A stretch of DNA of 64,000 bases from Pseudomonas fluorescens. GTDB taxonomy: Bacteria > Pseudomonadota > Gammaproteobacteria > Pseudomonadales > Pseudomonadaceae. The position numbers and the translations under genes are program-made. Positions 18,031 to 24,494 of the stretch are shown piece by piece. The DNA is taken from positions 226,442 through 290,441 of the forward strand of contig NZ_MRST01000020.1 in assembly GCF_001902145.1 (NCBI RefSeq), read 5' to 3'. The notes under the pieces were generated by a model. That model saw only the letters and a program-made list of their open reading frames with translations. It made no database searches and was not told where the DNA came from. The stretch's first letter is position 1. Each line of letters starts with the position of its first letter.

Positions 18031-18702
18031 ATGTCCGGCGCCGATAGTGCTCACAGCGACTACGTGGGCTCACTGTTTCGCATTCATTACCCTTGGCTGT
18101 GCAGCCGCTTGCACCGCTACCTCAACTCCCGTGCCCACGCCGAAGACATCGCCGTCGACGCGTTTGTCCAGCTCCTGAGTGCGCCTCAGGTAGCGCCGAT
18201 ACGACAGCCGCGCGCATTGCTTACCACCATTGCCCAGCGCCTGGTGTACCAGGTGTGGCGCCGGCGTGACCTGGAGCGTGCCTACCTCGCTGCGCTGGAT
18301 AACGATGCAGCCTGCGCCGAGGACCGTGCCCAGGTACTCGAAGCCCTGCAAGCCATCGATCTATCGCTCGACCGCTTGCCGGCCAAGGTCAAGACCACGT
18401 TCCTGTTGTCCCGCGTCAACGGCCTGACGTACCCCCAGATCGCCGCCGAACTGGGGATTTCCCAGCGCTCGGTCAGTGACTACATGGCCCGTGCTGTTAC
18501 CGGCCTCGAATCCCACACTGACGGTGCTCACTTTGAATCTGAATCGAACCACCAAGAGGCAACTTATGAAAGCAATCAAACACCTGCTGGGCAGTTCGCT
18601 GCTGGCATTGGCGGTACTGGCGCAACCCACCTCGGCGGCCGAACCTTCCACGCTGCGCATCGGCTACCAGAAAAGCTCGGTCAGCATGGTGCTCGCCCGT
18701 GA
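18031..18702 (+). CDS. FecI-type ECF sigma factor with an abnormal C-terminus
   Basis: Residues 1-155 match iron-uptake-type ECF sigma factors: region 2 (LFRIHYPWLCSRLHRYL, AEDIAVDAFVQLL) and region 4 (LPAKVKTTFLLSRVNGLTY, IAAELGISQRSVSDYMARAV). Family members end 10-15 residues later; this frame runs on for about 65 residues and overlaps the next gene by 137 bases, through its ribosome site and signal peptide. The +2 frame after codon ARAV ends at 18521 with a short Cys/Arg-rich tail, before the next gene's ribosome site, which suggests an indel. No FecR or TonB receptor gene is adjacent. AAGGAGCCACC precedes the ATG. Confidence 0.7.
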   Translation: MSGADSAHSDYVGSLFRIHYPWLCSRLHRYLNSRAHAEDIAVDAFVQLLSAPQVAPIRQPRALLTTIAQRLVYQVWRRRDLERAYLAALDNDAACAEDRAQVLEALQAIDLSLDRLPAKVKTTFLLSRVNGLTYPQIAAELGISQRSVSDYMARAVTGLESHTDGAHFESESNHQEATYESNQTPAGQFAAGIGGTGATHLGGRTFHAAHRLPEKLGQHGARP

Positions 18703-19516
18703 GCACAAGCTTTTCGAAGCCGCACTGCCGGGTACCCAGGTGCAGTGGACCGAATTCCTCGGTGGCCCGCCGCTGATCGAAGCGCTCAACGCCGGCAGCC
18801 TGGACATCGGCAATATTGGCGATATCCCGCCGATCTTCGCCCAGGCGGCCGGGATCGACTTGCAGTATTTTGCCGTCGAGCCCAACGAGGGCAAGGCCGA
18901 AGCAGTGCTGGTGCCCAAGGCCAGTAGCGTGCAGAACATGGCCGAACTCAAGGGCAAGCGCGTGGCATTGCTCAAGGGCTCCAGTGCACACAACCTGTTC
19001 CTCAAAAGCCTGCTGCACGCCGGGTTGCAGTGGAAGGATGTGAACGTGGTGTACCTGTCGCCTTCCGACGGCCGCGCCGCGTTTGAACAAGGCAAGGTGG
19101 ACGCCTGGGTGGTGTGGGACCCGTACTACTCGGCCGCCGTGATCGACGGCTCGGCACGTGTGCTGCGGGACGGGCAAGGGTTGAACCCGGCGGGCAGTTT
19201 TTTCGTGGTCAACCACCCGTTTGCCAAGCAGTACCCAGAGGCCATCGCCACGATTATCCAGACGCTTGGTAAAGCGCAGCGCCTGTCCCTTGACCAGCCC
19301 GACGCGAGCATCGCGCTGATGGCCGGTACCCTGGGCCTGCAACCGGCTGTGGTCAAAAGCTACTTCGAACATCGCTCGCCTGAGCCGATCCGACCCTTGG
19401 CGGCCATCGACATCGCCAACCAGCAACGCACCGCCGACTTGTTTTTTGCCAACGGCCTGATCCCGAAAAAAGTCGATGTGCAGCAGGCTGTCTTCAAGCC
19501 TCTTGGTCATCCATGA
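18566..19516 (+). CDS. ABC transporter aliphatic sulfonate-type substrate-binding protein (SsuA-like)
   Basis: The roughly 316-residue protein starts with a signal peptide (MKAIKHLLGSSLLALAVLAQ, cleavage near TSAAEP), then LRIGYQKSSVSMVLAREHKLFEAALPG, GSLDIGNIGDIPPIFAQAAG and AWVVWDPYYSAA, the SsuA/TauA pattern. It should bind a sulfonate or related sulfur ester in the periplasm. No permease or ATPase gene lies beside it, so it is an orphan component that would use another transporter. AAGAGGCAACTT precedes the ATG at 18566. A frame open further upstream overlaps the sigma gene and is not the start. Confidence 0.85.
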   Translation: MKAIKHLLGSSLLALAVLAQPTSAAEPSTLRIGYQKSSVSMVLAREHKLFEAALPGTQVQWTEFLGGPPLIEALNAGSLDIGNIGDIPPIFAQAAGIDLQYFAVEPNEGKAEAVLVPKASSVQNMAELKGKRVALLKGSSAHNLFLKSLLHAGLQWKDVNVVYLSPSDGRAAFEQGKVDAWVVWDPYYSAAVIDGSARVLRDGQGLNPAGSFFVVNHPFAKQYPEAIATIIQTLGKAQRLSLDQPDASIALMAGTLGLQPAVVKSYFEHRSPEPIRPLAAIDIANQQRTADLFFANGLIPKKVDVQQAVFKPLGHP

Positions 19517-19538
19517 GTCAGACCCCTGAACCGAACAG

Positions 19539-19624
19539 TGTGGGAGCTGGCTTGCCTGCGATGCAGACACCTCGGTGTATCAGTTGGGCCGAGGTGATGC
19601 TTTCGCAGGCAAGCCAGCTCCCAC
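19539..19624. repeat. REPIN, group B
   Basis: Group B arms (TGTGGGAGCTGGCTTGCCTG and reverse complement) flank a spacer with its own inner inverted repeat, CACCTCGG and CCGAGGTG. Confidence 0.9.
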
Positions 19625-19628
19625 CTGT

Positions 19629-20090
19629 TTAGATCGCGGCCAGGGTTTCTTTCACTGCCTGGGCTGGCGAGGCAGTAGCCTTCGCCGCTACCTGCTGCTG
19701 TTGCTGCTCCTTCAAGCGCTCGGCTACTTGCTTGGCGATGGCGTCTTGTTTGTCCTGGGGCATCGCCTGCACTTGTTCTTCGGTCAGCCCTTGTTCCTTG
19801 AGCAGCTGTTCACGAATGCGTTCGGCTGGGGTCTTGCTCATGTACTCGGTGAACTCGGTACGCGCCTTGGTGGTCGTGGCCTGTAATTGCACGCGGGTTT
19901 GGGCGAAGGCTTCGTCGATGCGATCGCTGGCCTTGTCCAATTCCCTCTGCGCGGCGGGCACTGTCACGCTGTGTTGCGCAGCCTGCAGGGCGCCGCTGTA
20001 CAGCGCACTGGCGGCGGCGTTGGCGGGGTCCATGTCGGGTCGCGTGATCTGTTGCACGTTCGACGCCGCTTGAGTGTTGTTAACCAGCAT
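19629..20090 (-). CDS. Hypothetical helical protein
   Basis: This 153-residue protein is almost wholly helical and low in aromatic residues. It has AAASALYSGALQAAQHSVTVP near the start, a Gln/Glu/Lys-rich second half (RIREQLLKEQGLTEEQVQAMPQ), and a run of five Gln near residue 130. No signal peptide, membrane segment or known domain is recognised. Coiled-coil structure is likely for residues 40-130. It lies downstream of and on the same strand as an MFS transporter gene, 132 bases away, and next to a REPIN. Function unknown. Confidence 0.65.
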   Translation of the reverse strand: MLVNNTQAASNVQQITRPDMDPANAAASALYSGALQAAQHSVTVPAAQRELDKASDRIDEAFAQTRVQLQATTTKARTEFTEYMSKTPAERIREQLLKEQGLTEEQVQAMPQDKQDAIAKQVAERLKEQQQQQVAAKATASPAQAVKETLAAI

Positions 20091-20222
20091 GATCGGTCAC
20101 CTATGAAAACAGACGGTGCGACAGCTGGAGCAAATACTGTGCCGGTTGCCAGACCCCAGTGTTTACTGGGGCTGGCGTCGTCGGCGCGGCAAGCCTTCTC
20201 CTTGTGCGGCCAACCGTTGCCG

Positions 20223-21629
20223 TCAGTGAGCGATGTTCTCCAGCGCCAGGTTGCGCGTGCGCGGCCCAAACCAACTGATGGTAATCATCACGATCAACAT
20301 GCTGCTGGCAATAAACGCCAACACGCCCGGCGTGCCCAGGTGCTCGAGGATAAAGCCGATCAACAGGCTGCTGAACACCGTGGATAAACGGCTGAACGAA
20401 TAGCAGAACCCGACCGCCCGAGCACGGATATTGGTGGGGAACAATTCGCTCTGGTAGGAGTGATAACTGAAGCTCAGCCAGGCGTTGCAGAAGGTGATCA
20501 TCACCCCGCAGAAAATCAGCCCTAACGCTGTGGTTTGCAGGGCAAACAGGCTGCCGAAGATCACCGCACCCATGGCTGAGCCGACGATCTGCCATTTGTT
20601 CTCAAAGCGGTTGGCCACCTTGACGAACAACAGCGGGCCCAGCGGGTAGGCGAGGGTGATGATGAAGGCGTAGAGCAAACTGTGGGTCACGCTGACACCC
20701 TGGCCCGAGAGCAAGGCCGGCAGCCAGTTGCCAAAGCCGAAGAAGCCGATGGCCTGAAACACATGGAACACGATCAGCATCAAGGCACGACGACGGTAGG
20801 GCGGCTGCCAGATATCGGCGAAACGGCCACTGCCCTGCACACTGATCGCTTCGGGTTCGGGTTCGTCCAGCGGCTTGCCGTGATCCTTTCGGCAGCGTGC
20901 CTCCAGGTTGTTCAGGATCGTGTCGGCCTCTTCGAAGCGTCCCTTTTGTGCAAGCCAGCGCGGTGACTCCGGCAGGCGCTTGCGCAGTTGCCAGATAAAT
21001 AGCGCAAACACCGCACTTGAGAGCACCACCCAGCGCCAGCCCGCGATGCCGAAGGGCGCCTGTGGCACCAGCCACCACGACATCAAGGCCACGGCCGGCA
21101 CCGACAGAAACTGGATAAAAAACGCAAAGGCAAACGCCGAACTGCGCATGCGCTTGGGCACCAGTTCCGAGAGGTAGGCGTCGATGGTCACCAGTTCGAT
21201 GCCAAGGCCAATGCCCACCAGAAAGCGCATGCAGATGATGCCCACGGCCGAGGTTTGAATGCCCATCAACACCGTGGCCACTGTGTACCAGACCAGCGCA
21301 AAGGTAAAAATCGCGCGTCGTCCGAAGCGGTCAGCGATGGGGCTGAGCAGGCTGGCGCCGAGGAACAGGCCCAGGAACGTGGCCGAGGCGAAAGCGGCCT
21401 GGTCCGAGAAGCCAAACACGCCTTCGCTGCCGGTATGAAAAATCCCGTCGCTGATCAGGCCAGGGCTGATATAGGCGGTCTGGAACAGGTCATACAGCTC
21501 GAAAAAACCGCCGATGGAGAGCAACGCCACCAGGCGCCAAACAGTGGCGACGGCGGGCAAGCGGTCGATGCGTGCGCTGATGTGGGCGGCGCGGGTGGGG
21601 TCGATGGCGGAGGCGGTAAGTGTGGACAT
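20223..21629 (-). CDS. MFS transporter (metabolite:H+ symporter, sugar-porter-like)
   Basis: The 468-residue protein has twelve predicted membrane segments with a central loop near residues 210-265. The MFS signatures are clear: LGASLLSPIADRFGRRAIF near residue 75 (loop 2-3 motif), RFLVGIGLGIELVTIDAYLSELVP near residue 115, and WLAQKGRFEEADTILNNLE in the central loop. It resembles the aromatic acid or organic acid symporter group; the substrate is unknown. The start at 21629 (MSTLTAS) follows GAAGGTGTTC. A GST gene lies 57 bases upstream on the same strand. Confidence 0.87.
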   Translation of the reverse strand: MSTLTASAIDPTRAAHISARIDRLPAVATVWRLVALLSIGGFFELYDLFQTAYISPGLISDGIFHTGSEGVFGFSDQAAFASATFLGLFLGASLLSPIADRFGRRAIFTFALVWYTVATVLMGIQTSAVGIICMRFLVGIGLGIELVTIDAYLSELVPKRMRSSAFAFAFFIQFLSVPAVALMSWWLVPQAPFGIAGWRWVVLSSAVFALFIWQLRKRLPESPRWLAQKGRFEEADTILNNLEARCRKDHGKPLDEPEPEAISVQGSGRFADIWQPPYRRRALMLIVFHVFQAIGFFGFGNWLPALLSGQGVSVTHSLLYAFIITLAYPLGPLLFVKVANRFENKWQIVGSAMGAVIFGSLFALQTTALGLIFCGVMITFCNAWLSFSYHSYQSELFPTNIRARAVGFCYSFSRLSTVFSSLLIGFILEHLGTPGVLAFIASSMLIVMITISWFGPRTRNLALENIAH

Positions 21630-21686
21630 GAACACCTTCAGTTCGCGGCGAGTTTTAGCTTCAAGCTTGAAGCGCATAACTGCTTT

Positions 21687-22319
21687 CTAATTATGCCCGT
21701 CGAGAGCGAAGGCCTTGAAACCGGCGTGCTGGCCGAGCCGTTGGTAATACGCCGCTATGGCGGGGTAGAGCGGCCGCTTCATGGGTGTCACCTGCCAACG
21801 ATGCACCGAGAGTCCGATAAGGATATCGGCGAGCGTGAAATCATCGCCGGTCACATAGGCGCCTGTCTTAATCAGCTGCTGTTCCAGAATGCCCATTTTA
21901 TCGTTCCAGACCTTTACTGCGACGGCGATCTGCGTCGCATCCAGGCCGTCCGGATTATTGCGTACCAGCGCGGTGAACGCGTCGCCCCAGGCGCGGTTGA
22001 GTTCGACGGCTTGCCAGTCTATCCATTGCTCGACGCGGGCACGTGGTGCCGGCTCGATGGGTAGAAGGTCATGGCGCTGATAAAGGCCGACCAGGTAGCG
22101 ACAGATGGTATTGGACTCCCACAGCACGCCATGGTCGTCGATCAGCACTGGCACCTGGGCGTTGGGGTTCAAGGCGAGGAAATCGGGGGATTGGGTAGGC
22201 TTGAAACCGATGCCCCAGTCTTCGCGCACGTAGTCGATGCCCAGTTCCTGGCAGGTCCACAGCACTTTGCGCACGTTGATGGAGGAGGTACGACCCAAGA
22301 TTTTCAGTGAATGGCCCAT
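21687..22319 (-). CDS. Glutathione S-transferase family protein
   Basis: The 210-residue protein has the thioredoxin-like N-terminal domain (LKILGRTSSINVRKVLWTCQ, NPNAQVPVLIDDHGVLWESNTICRYL with the glutathione gamma-Glu contact ES) and an all-helical C-terminal domain (WIDWQAVELNRAWGDAF, YVTGDDFTLADILIG with the N-capping box). The catalytic position near the N-terminus is Ser (TSSINV), as in theta-like bacterial GSTs. It would conjugate or reduce small electrophiles. The start at 22319 (MGHSLKI) is chosen over an upstream in-frame ATG because the family domain begins there. Confidence 0.88.
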   Translation of the reverse strand: MGHSLKILGRTSSINVRKVLWTCQELGIDYVREDWGIGFKPTQSPDFLALNPNAQVPVLIDDHGVLWESNTICRYLVGLYQRHDLLPIEPAPRARVEQWIDWQAVELNRAWGDAFTALVRNNPDGLDATQIAVAVKVWNDKMGILEQQLIKTGAYVTGDDFTLADILIGLSVHRWQVTPMKRPLYPAIAAYYQRLGQHAGFKAFALDGHN

Positions 22320-22403
22320 GGTGCTTCCCTGGCATTTGGAGAATGACCAATCTAGCAGGGGCCGGGCACGGCGGCGAGGGTGTGAAGCGGGCACGGTCGA
22401 AAA

Positions 22404-22492
22404 TGTGGGAGCTGGCTTGCCTGCGATAGCGTCGTATCAGGCAACACCTTATTGACTGACACAGCGCTATCGCAGGCAAGCCAGCTCCCACA
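22404..22492. repeat. REPIN, group B
   Basis: Inverted group B arms (TGTGGGAGCTGGCTTGCCTG, then CGATAGC) flank a spacer with TATTGACTGAC, between two minus-strand genes. Confidence 0.92.
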
Positions 22493-22508
22493 GGGATCGT
22501 GTATTGCT

Positions 22509-22742
22509 TCAGCAGCGTGGTGCGTGCTGGTCCATGGCCTTGCCCACCAGCAATACGCTCAGCTCGCTCAATTGATGAATGGCCAGGGCTACATCGCGGT
22601 GTTTGCCGGTGAGGTCATCGGACAGGTCGAGCAGTAGGGTACTGACGGAGCAGACGGTTTCGTAGCTGTTGCTCAGTAAAGATTCGAGGGAAGTATCAGG
22701 GATGACGGTGAAAAGCGTATGCGTGGGATGGATGCTTTGCAT
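22509..22742 (-). CDS. DUF6124/DUF3077-like small protein
   Basis: The 77-residue protein contains LFTVIPDTSLESLLSNSYE, SVSTLLLDLSDDLTGKHRDV and ALAIHQLSELSVLLVGKAMD, which matches the short helical DUF6124/DUF3077 proteins that many Pseudomonas carry in several copies. It is all-helical with no membrane segment, and its function is unknown. The start at 22742 (MQSIHPT) has CAGGTA upstream; an ATG at 22775 would add 11 residues without a clear ribosome site. The upstream region on its strand has unusual inverted repeats (see 22743-23136). Confidence 0.72.
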   Translation of the reverse strand: MQSIHPTHTLFTVIPDTSLESLLSNSYETVCSVSTLLLDLSDDLTGKHRDVALAIHQLSELSVLLVGKAMDQHAPRC

Positions 22743-23136
22743 TGTTGAAATACCTGTTTTGGGCTGATACCTCATCGCTACTAAACGAAGGGTGGCAGCT
22801 GTACGCAGGTTAGTAGACCGGTATCCCACACAAACCCGGCGCACCCGAAGGCGCCCTGCGCACAGCCACCATCAAACATCGATAGGCTCATGCATCTTGT
22901 GTGAGGAAGCTCAGGCTACTAAACCCGATCACCGAGAAATTCAGCGATCGTCAAACCTTAGAGACCGCCACCGAGGCGCACAAGCCGGCGGATTCTGACG
23001 TAAGCGTAGGCAGCGGAGCAAGGCGCTTACCGCAATGTAAGCTGCGTCCTACGATGATCCTACGTTCGTCTGATCATTCTCACGGCTCTCCGTGGGAAAT
23101 AAGTTCTGCCGAGGGGGGAATGGCATCAACTCATTT
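22743..23136 (-). promoter_or_regulatory. Structured leader of the DUF6124-like gene and boundary of the accessory cassette
   Basis: In 394 bases I see no convincing gene. On the minus strand the part next to the DUF6124 gene holds inverted repeats: CTACTAA (22778-22784) pairs with TTAGTAG (22810-22816), and GGCGC (22838-22842) with GCGCC (22851-22855). A second CTACTAAAC copy lies near 22915. From memory similar text precedes other DUF6124-type genes, so it may be a conserved RNA leader. The left half toward 23136 is mixed in composition and includes the junction with the low-GC cassette. Confidence 0.4.
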
Positions 23137-24048
23137 TTATGATGAATGAACAGCGACTCCCGGGCATAGGAAGTCAATGTGGTACCCCGTTGTTCCATCC
23201 CCAACTGCCACATGGACTCCGCTGATGCCTTCGTTCATTTGGGAGTTGACCTTGAAATCAATCAGTGGGGCGATTGCCTGGTTTACGCCGATTGCGAACT
23301 CAGTGAGCTTCGCAGCCCTGGGCCCCGCCGCGTTTTGAATGAGGTCTATGTAGTCTCGGTCACCTACTTTGAATGACGTGACCGTGTTGCCACTGATTTT
23401 GAGTGAGGCTTTTTTGGAGGCAACCTCTTCGAGCAACCTATCAAGTGAGTTTTTAAAAGCCCGGTCCCTATTCTCTGTCTTCCTGCACACCGTCAGAATT
23501 CCCGCAACATAAAAATCGCCATCTACATAAAACGGACATGGGGCTTGAGGTTTCATATGGGCGAAATGAACCTCGAAAAGCTCTGCAACTGAATGAACGA
23601 AATCACCCTGCAAGTCTTCTTCAAATACAGCATAAGGAACGGCATCGTTTGAAAGGGTTACGTTCGAGTGCGTCATGGGGCCAGACAGTTTTAGCGGGGT
23701 CTTGCAGTTAACCAGCTCTACCATTTTTCTCTGTTCGGTCAAGGCATGTGCGATGTTGCTTTTGTTGAGTCGTTCTAAGCCATAAAGGGCGTTATCTATG
23801 GATGCCTCAAATACATGTACGGGGCAAAAGATGCAGCGTTTTTGACTAGTAAGTTTCGCCAGTTCAAACGTTTTTTTTGCAGCGCTGTCAGTGAACGAAA
23901 ACACGATGCTGTTTCGAGCCAGTGACTCAGCCGCCATAATGTTTTGCGTAACGAAGTTTTGTTGAGCGCAGCGTTTCAAGAACGGTTCGGAATCTGAGAA
24001 TACTTCAAAGCTGGTTATGTCCAAAAATTGTGGTTGGGAACGCGTCAT
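23137..24048 (-). CDS. Protein of unknown family in the peptide/ligase cassette (303 residues)
   Basis: I do not recognise this protein. It is soluble, with no signal peptide or membrane segment, and is lower in GC than its core neighbours. Visible features are a CIFCP motif (Cys72, Cys75) with a third cysteine at 115, a PCPFYVDGDFYVAGIL segment near residue 170, a charged helical stretch 190-215 and a Gly-rich C-terminal part (SGVHVAVGDGTTGYHIDF). GGAGGAGTGAAC precedes the ATG at 24048, an excellent ribosome site. It is 58 bases downstream of a 35-codon peptide gene, with a hairpin between them, so the two are probably co-transcribed. It could be a modifying enzyme, partner or immunity protein; none is shown. 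Confidence 0.8.
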   Translation of the reverse strand: MTRSQPQFLDITSFEVFSDSEPFLKRCAQQNFVTQNIMAAESLARNSIVFSFTDSAAKKTFELAKLTSQKRCIFCPVHVFEASIDNALYGLERLNKSNIAHALTEQRKMVELVNCKTPLKLSGPMTHSNVTLSNDAVPYAVFEEDLQGDFVHSVAELFEVHFAHMKPQAPCPFYVDGDFYVAGILTVCRKTENRDRAFKNSLDRLLEEVASKKASLKISGNTVTSFKVGDRDYIDLIQNAAGPRAAKLTEFAIGVNQAIAPLIDFKVNSQMNEGISGVHVAVGDGTTGYHIDFLCPGVAVHSS

Positions 24049-24069
24049 GTTCACTCCTCCTGGGCGAGG

Positions 24070-24093
24070 GCGCCAAGGCATTGGCCTTGGCGC
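24070..24093 (-). promoter_or_regulatory. 10-bp hairpin between the peptide gene and the 303-residue gene
   Basis: GCGCCAAGGC (24070-24079) and GCCTTGGCGC (24084-24093) form a perfect 10-bp stem with a four-base loop. On the minus strand it follows the peptide stop by 13 bases and has no T run, so it is more like an attenuator or RNA-stability hairpin than a full terminator. Such hairpins often raise the level of a short precursor message over downstream genes. Confidence 0.75.
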
Positions 24094-24106
24094 GTTCGTG
24101 CTCTAG

Positions 24107-24214
24107 TTAAGGCCATGAGAGTGGTGGCCAAGTAAATCCTTCAGCGTCGGATGTTATGTGATTGAGCTTTGGTTCGAATGGCTCAATTACTGAAGCAGCT
24201 TCTGAAATTTTCAT
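24107..24214 (-). CDS. 35-residue putative precursor peptide ending GFTWPPLSWP
   Basis: Thirty-five codons run from ATG at 24214 to TAA at 24107. GGGAGGAAAAA directly precedes the ATG, one of the best ribosome sites in the window. The peptide opens MKISEAASVIEPFEPKLNHI, continues TSDAEG and ends GFTWPPLSWP. It is acidic (five D/E, two K), has no Cys, and the C-terminal third has two W-P units and three prolines in total, quite unlike the N-terminal part. This leader/core contrast, a hairpin after the stop and a downstream gene fit a ribosomally made, modified peptide. It is too short for usual ORF calling. It could also be a regulatory leader peptide, though no attenuator-type codon run or T-rich terminator is seen. 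Confidence 0.72.
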   Translation of the reverse strand: MKISEAASVIEPFEPKLNHITSDAEGFTWPPLSWP

Positions 24215-24494
24215 TTTTTCCTCCCGTAGGAATTGATTGGATGCCCTGATGGTAGGGCGAGATCATTAAAGCGCTAGATAGGTGGAGAGGAAACTGTTGA
24301 TTTGTATTTTTTATATCGATTATTTTTAAGGGGAGATTTTTTATAAGGAGTGAGGGTTTCTGTAGGCGTTGTCTGTAAGTTCGATCTGATAATGTAGTTT
24401 TTATAGGGTGGGTTGTTGATCTTGTTTGTTTTTTAAGCGTAGTTTTTAACTTTCGTTTGCGCAGTTGGATGGCGCGGATAGTGGAGGGGTGATC
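24215..24494. promoter_or_regulatory. AT-rich divergent promoter region of the cassette
   Basis: These 280 bases separate the minus-strand peptide gene from the plus-strand PheS-like gene and are far more AT-rich than the rest of the window (for example TTTGTATTTTTTATATCG near 24301). A small GCCCT/AGGGC hairpin lies at 24243-24258 in the peptide leader. I see no further open frame with a ribosome site. Composition suggests horizontally acquired DNA and H-NS/MvaT-type silencing. Confidence 0.6.

Noticed and set aside
22901..23149. Open frame of 82 codons on the plus strand
   Set aside because: No ribosome site, no recognisable protein pattern, and it overlaps the end of the 303-residue gene on the other strand.
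24107..24214. Peptide considered as a transcription attenuator leader for the downstream gene
   Set aside because: No run of regulatory codons such as tandem Phe, and the following hairpin has no T run. Two Trp codons near the end keep this possible but less likely.
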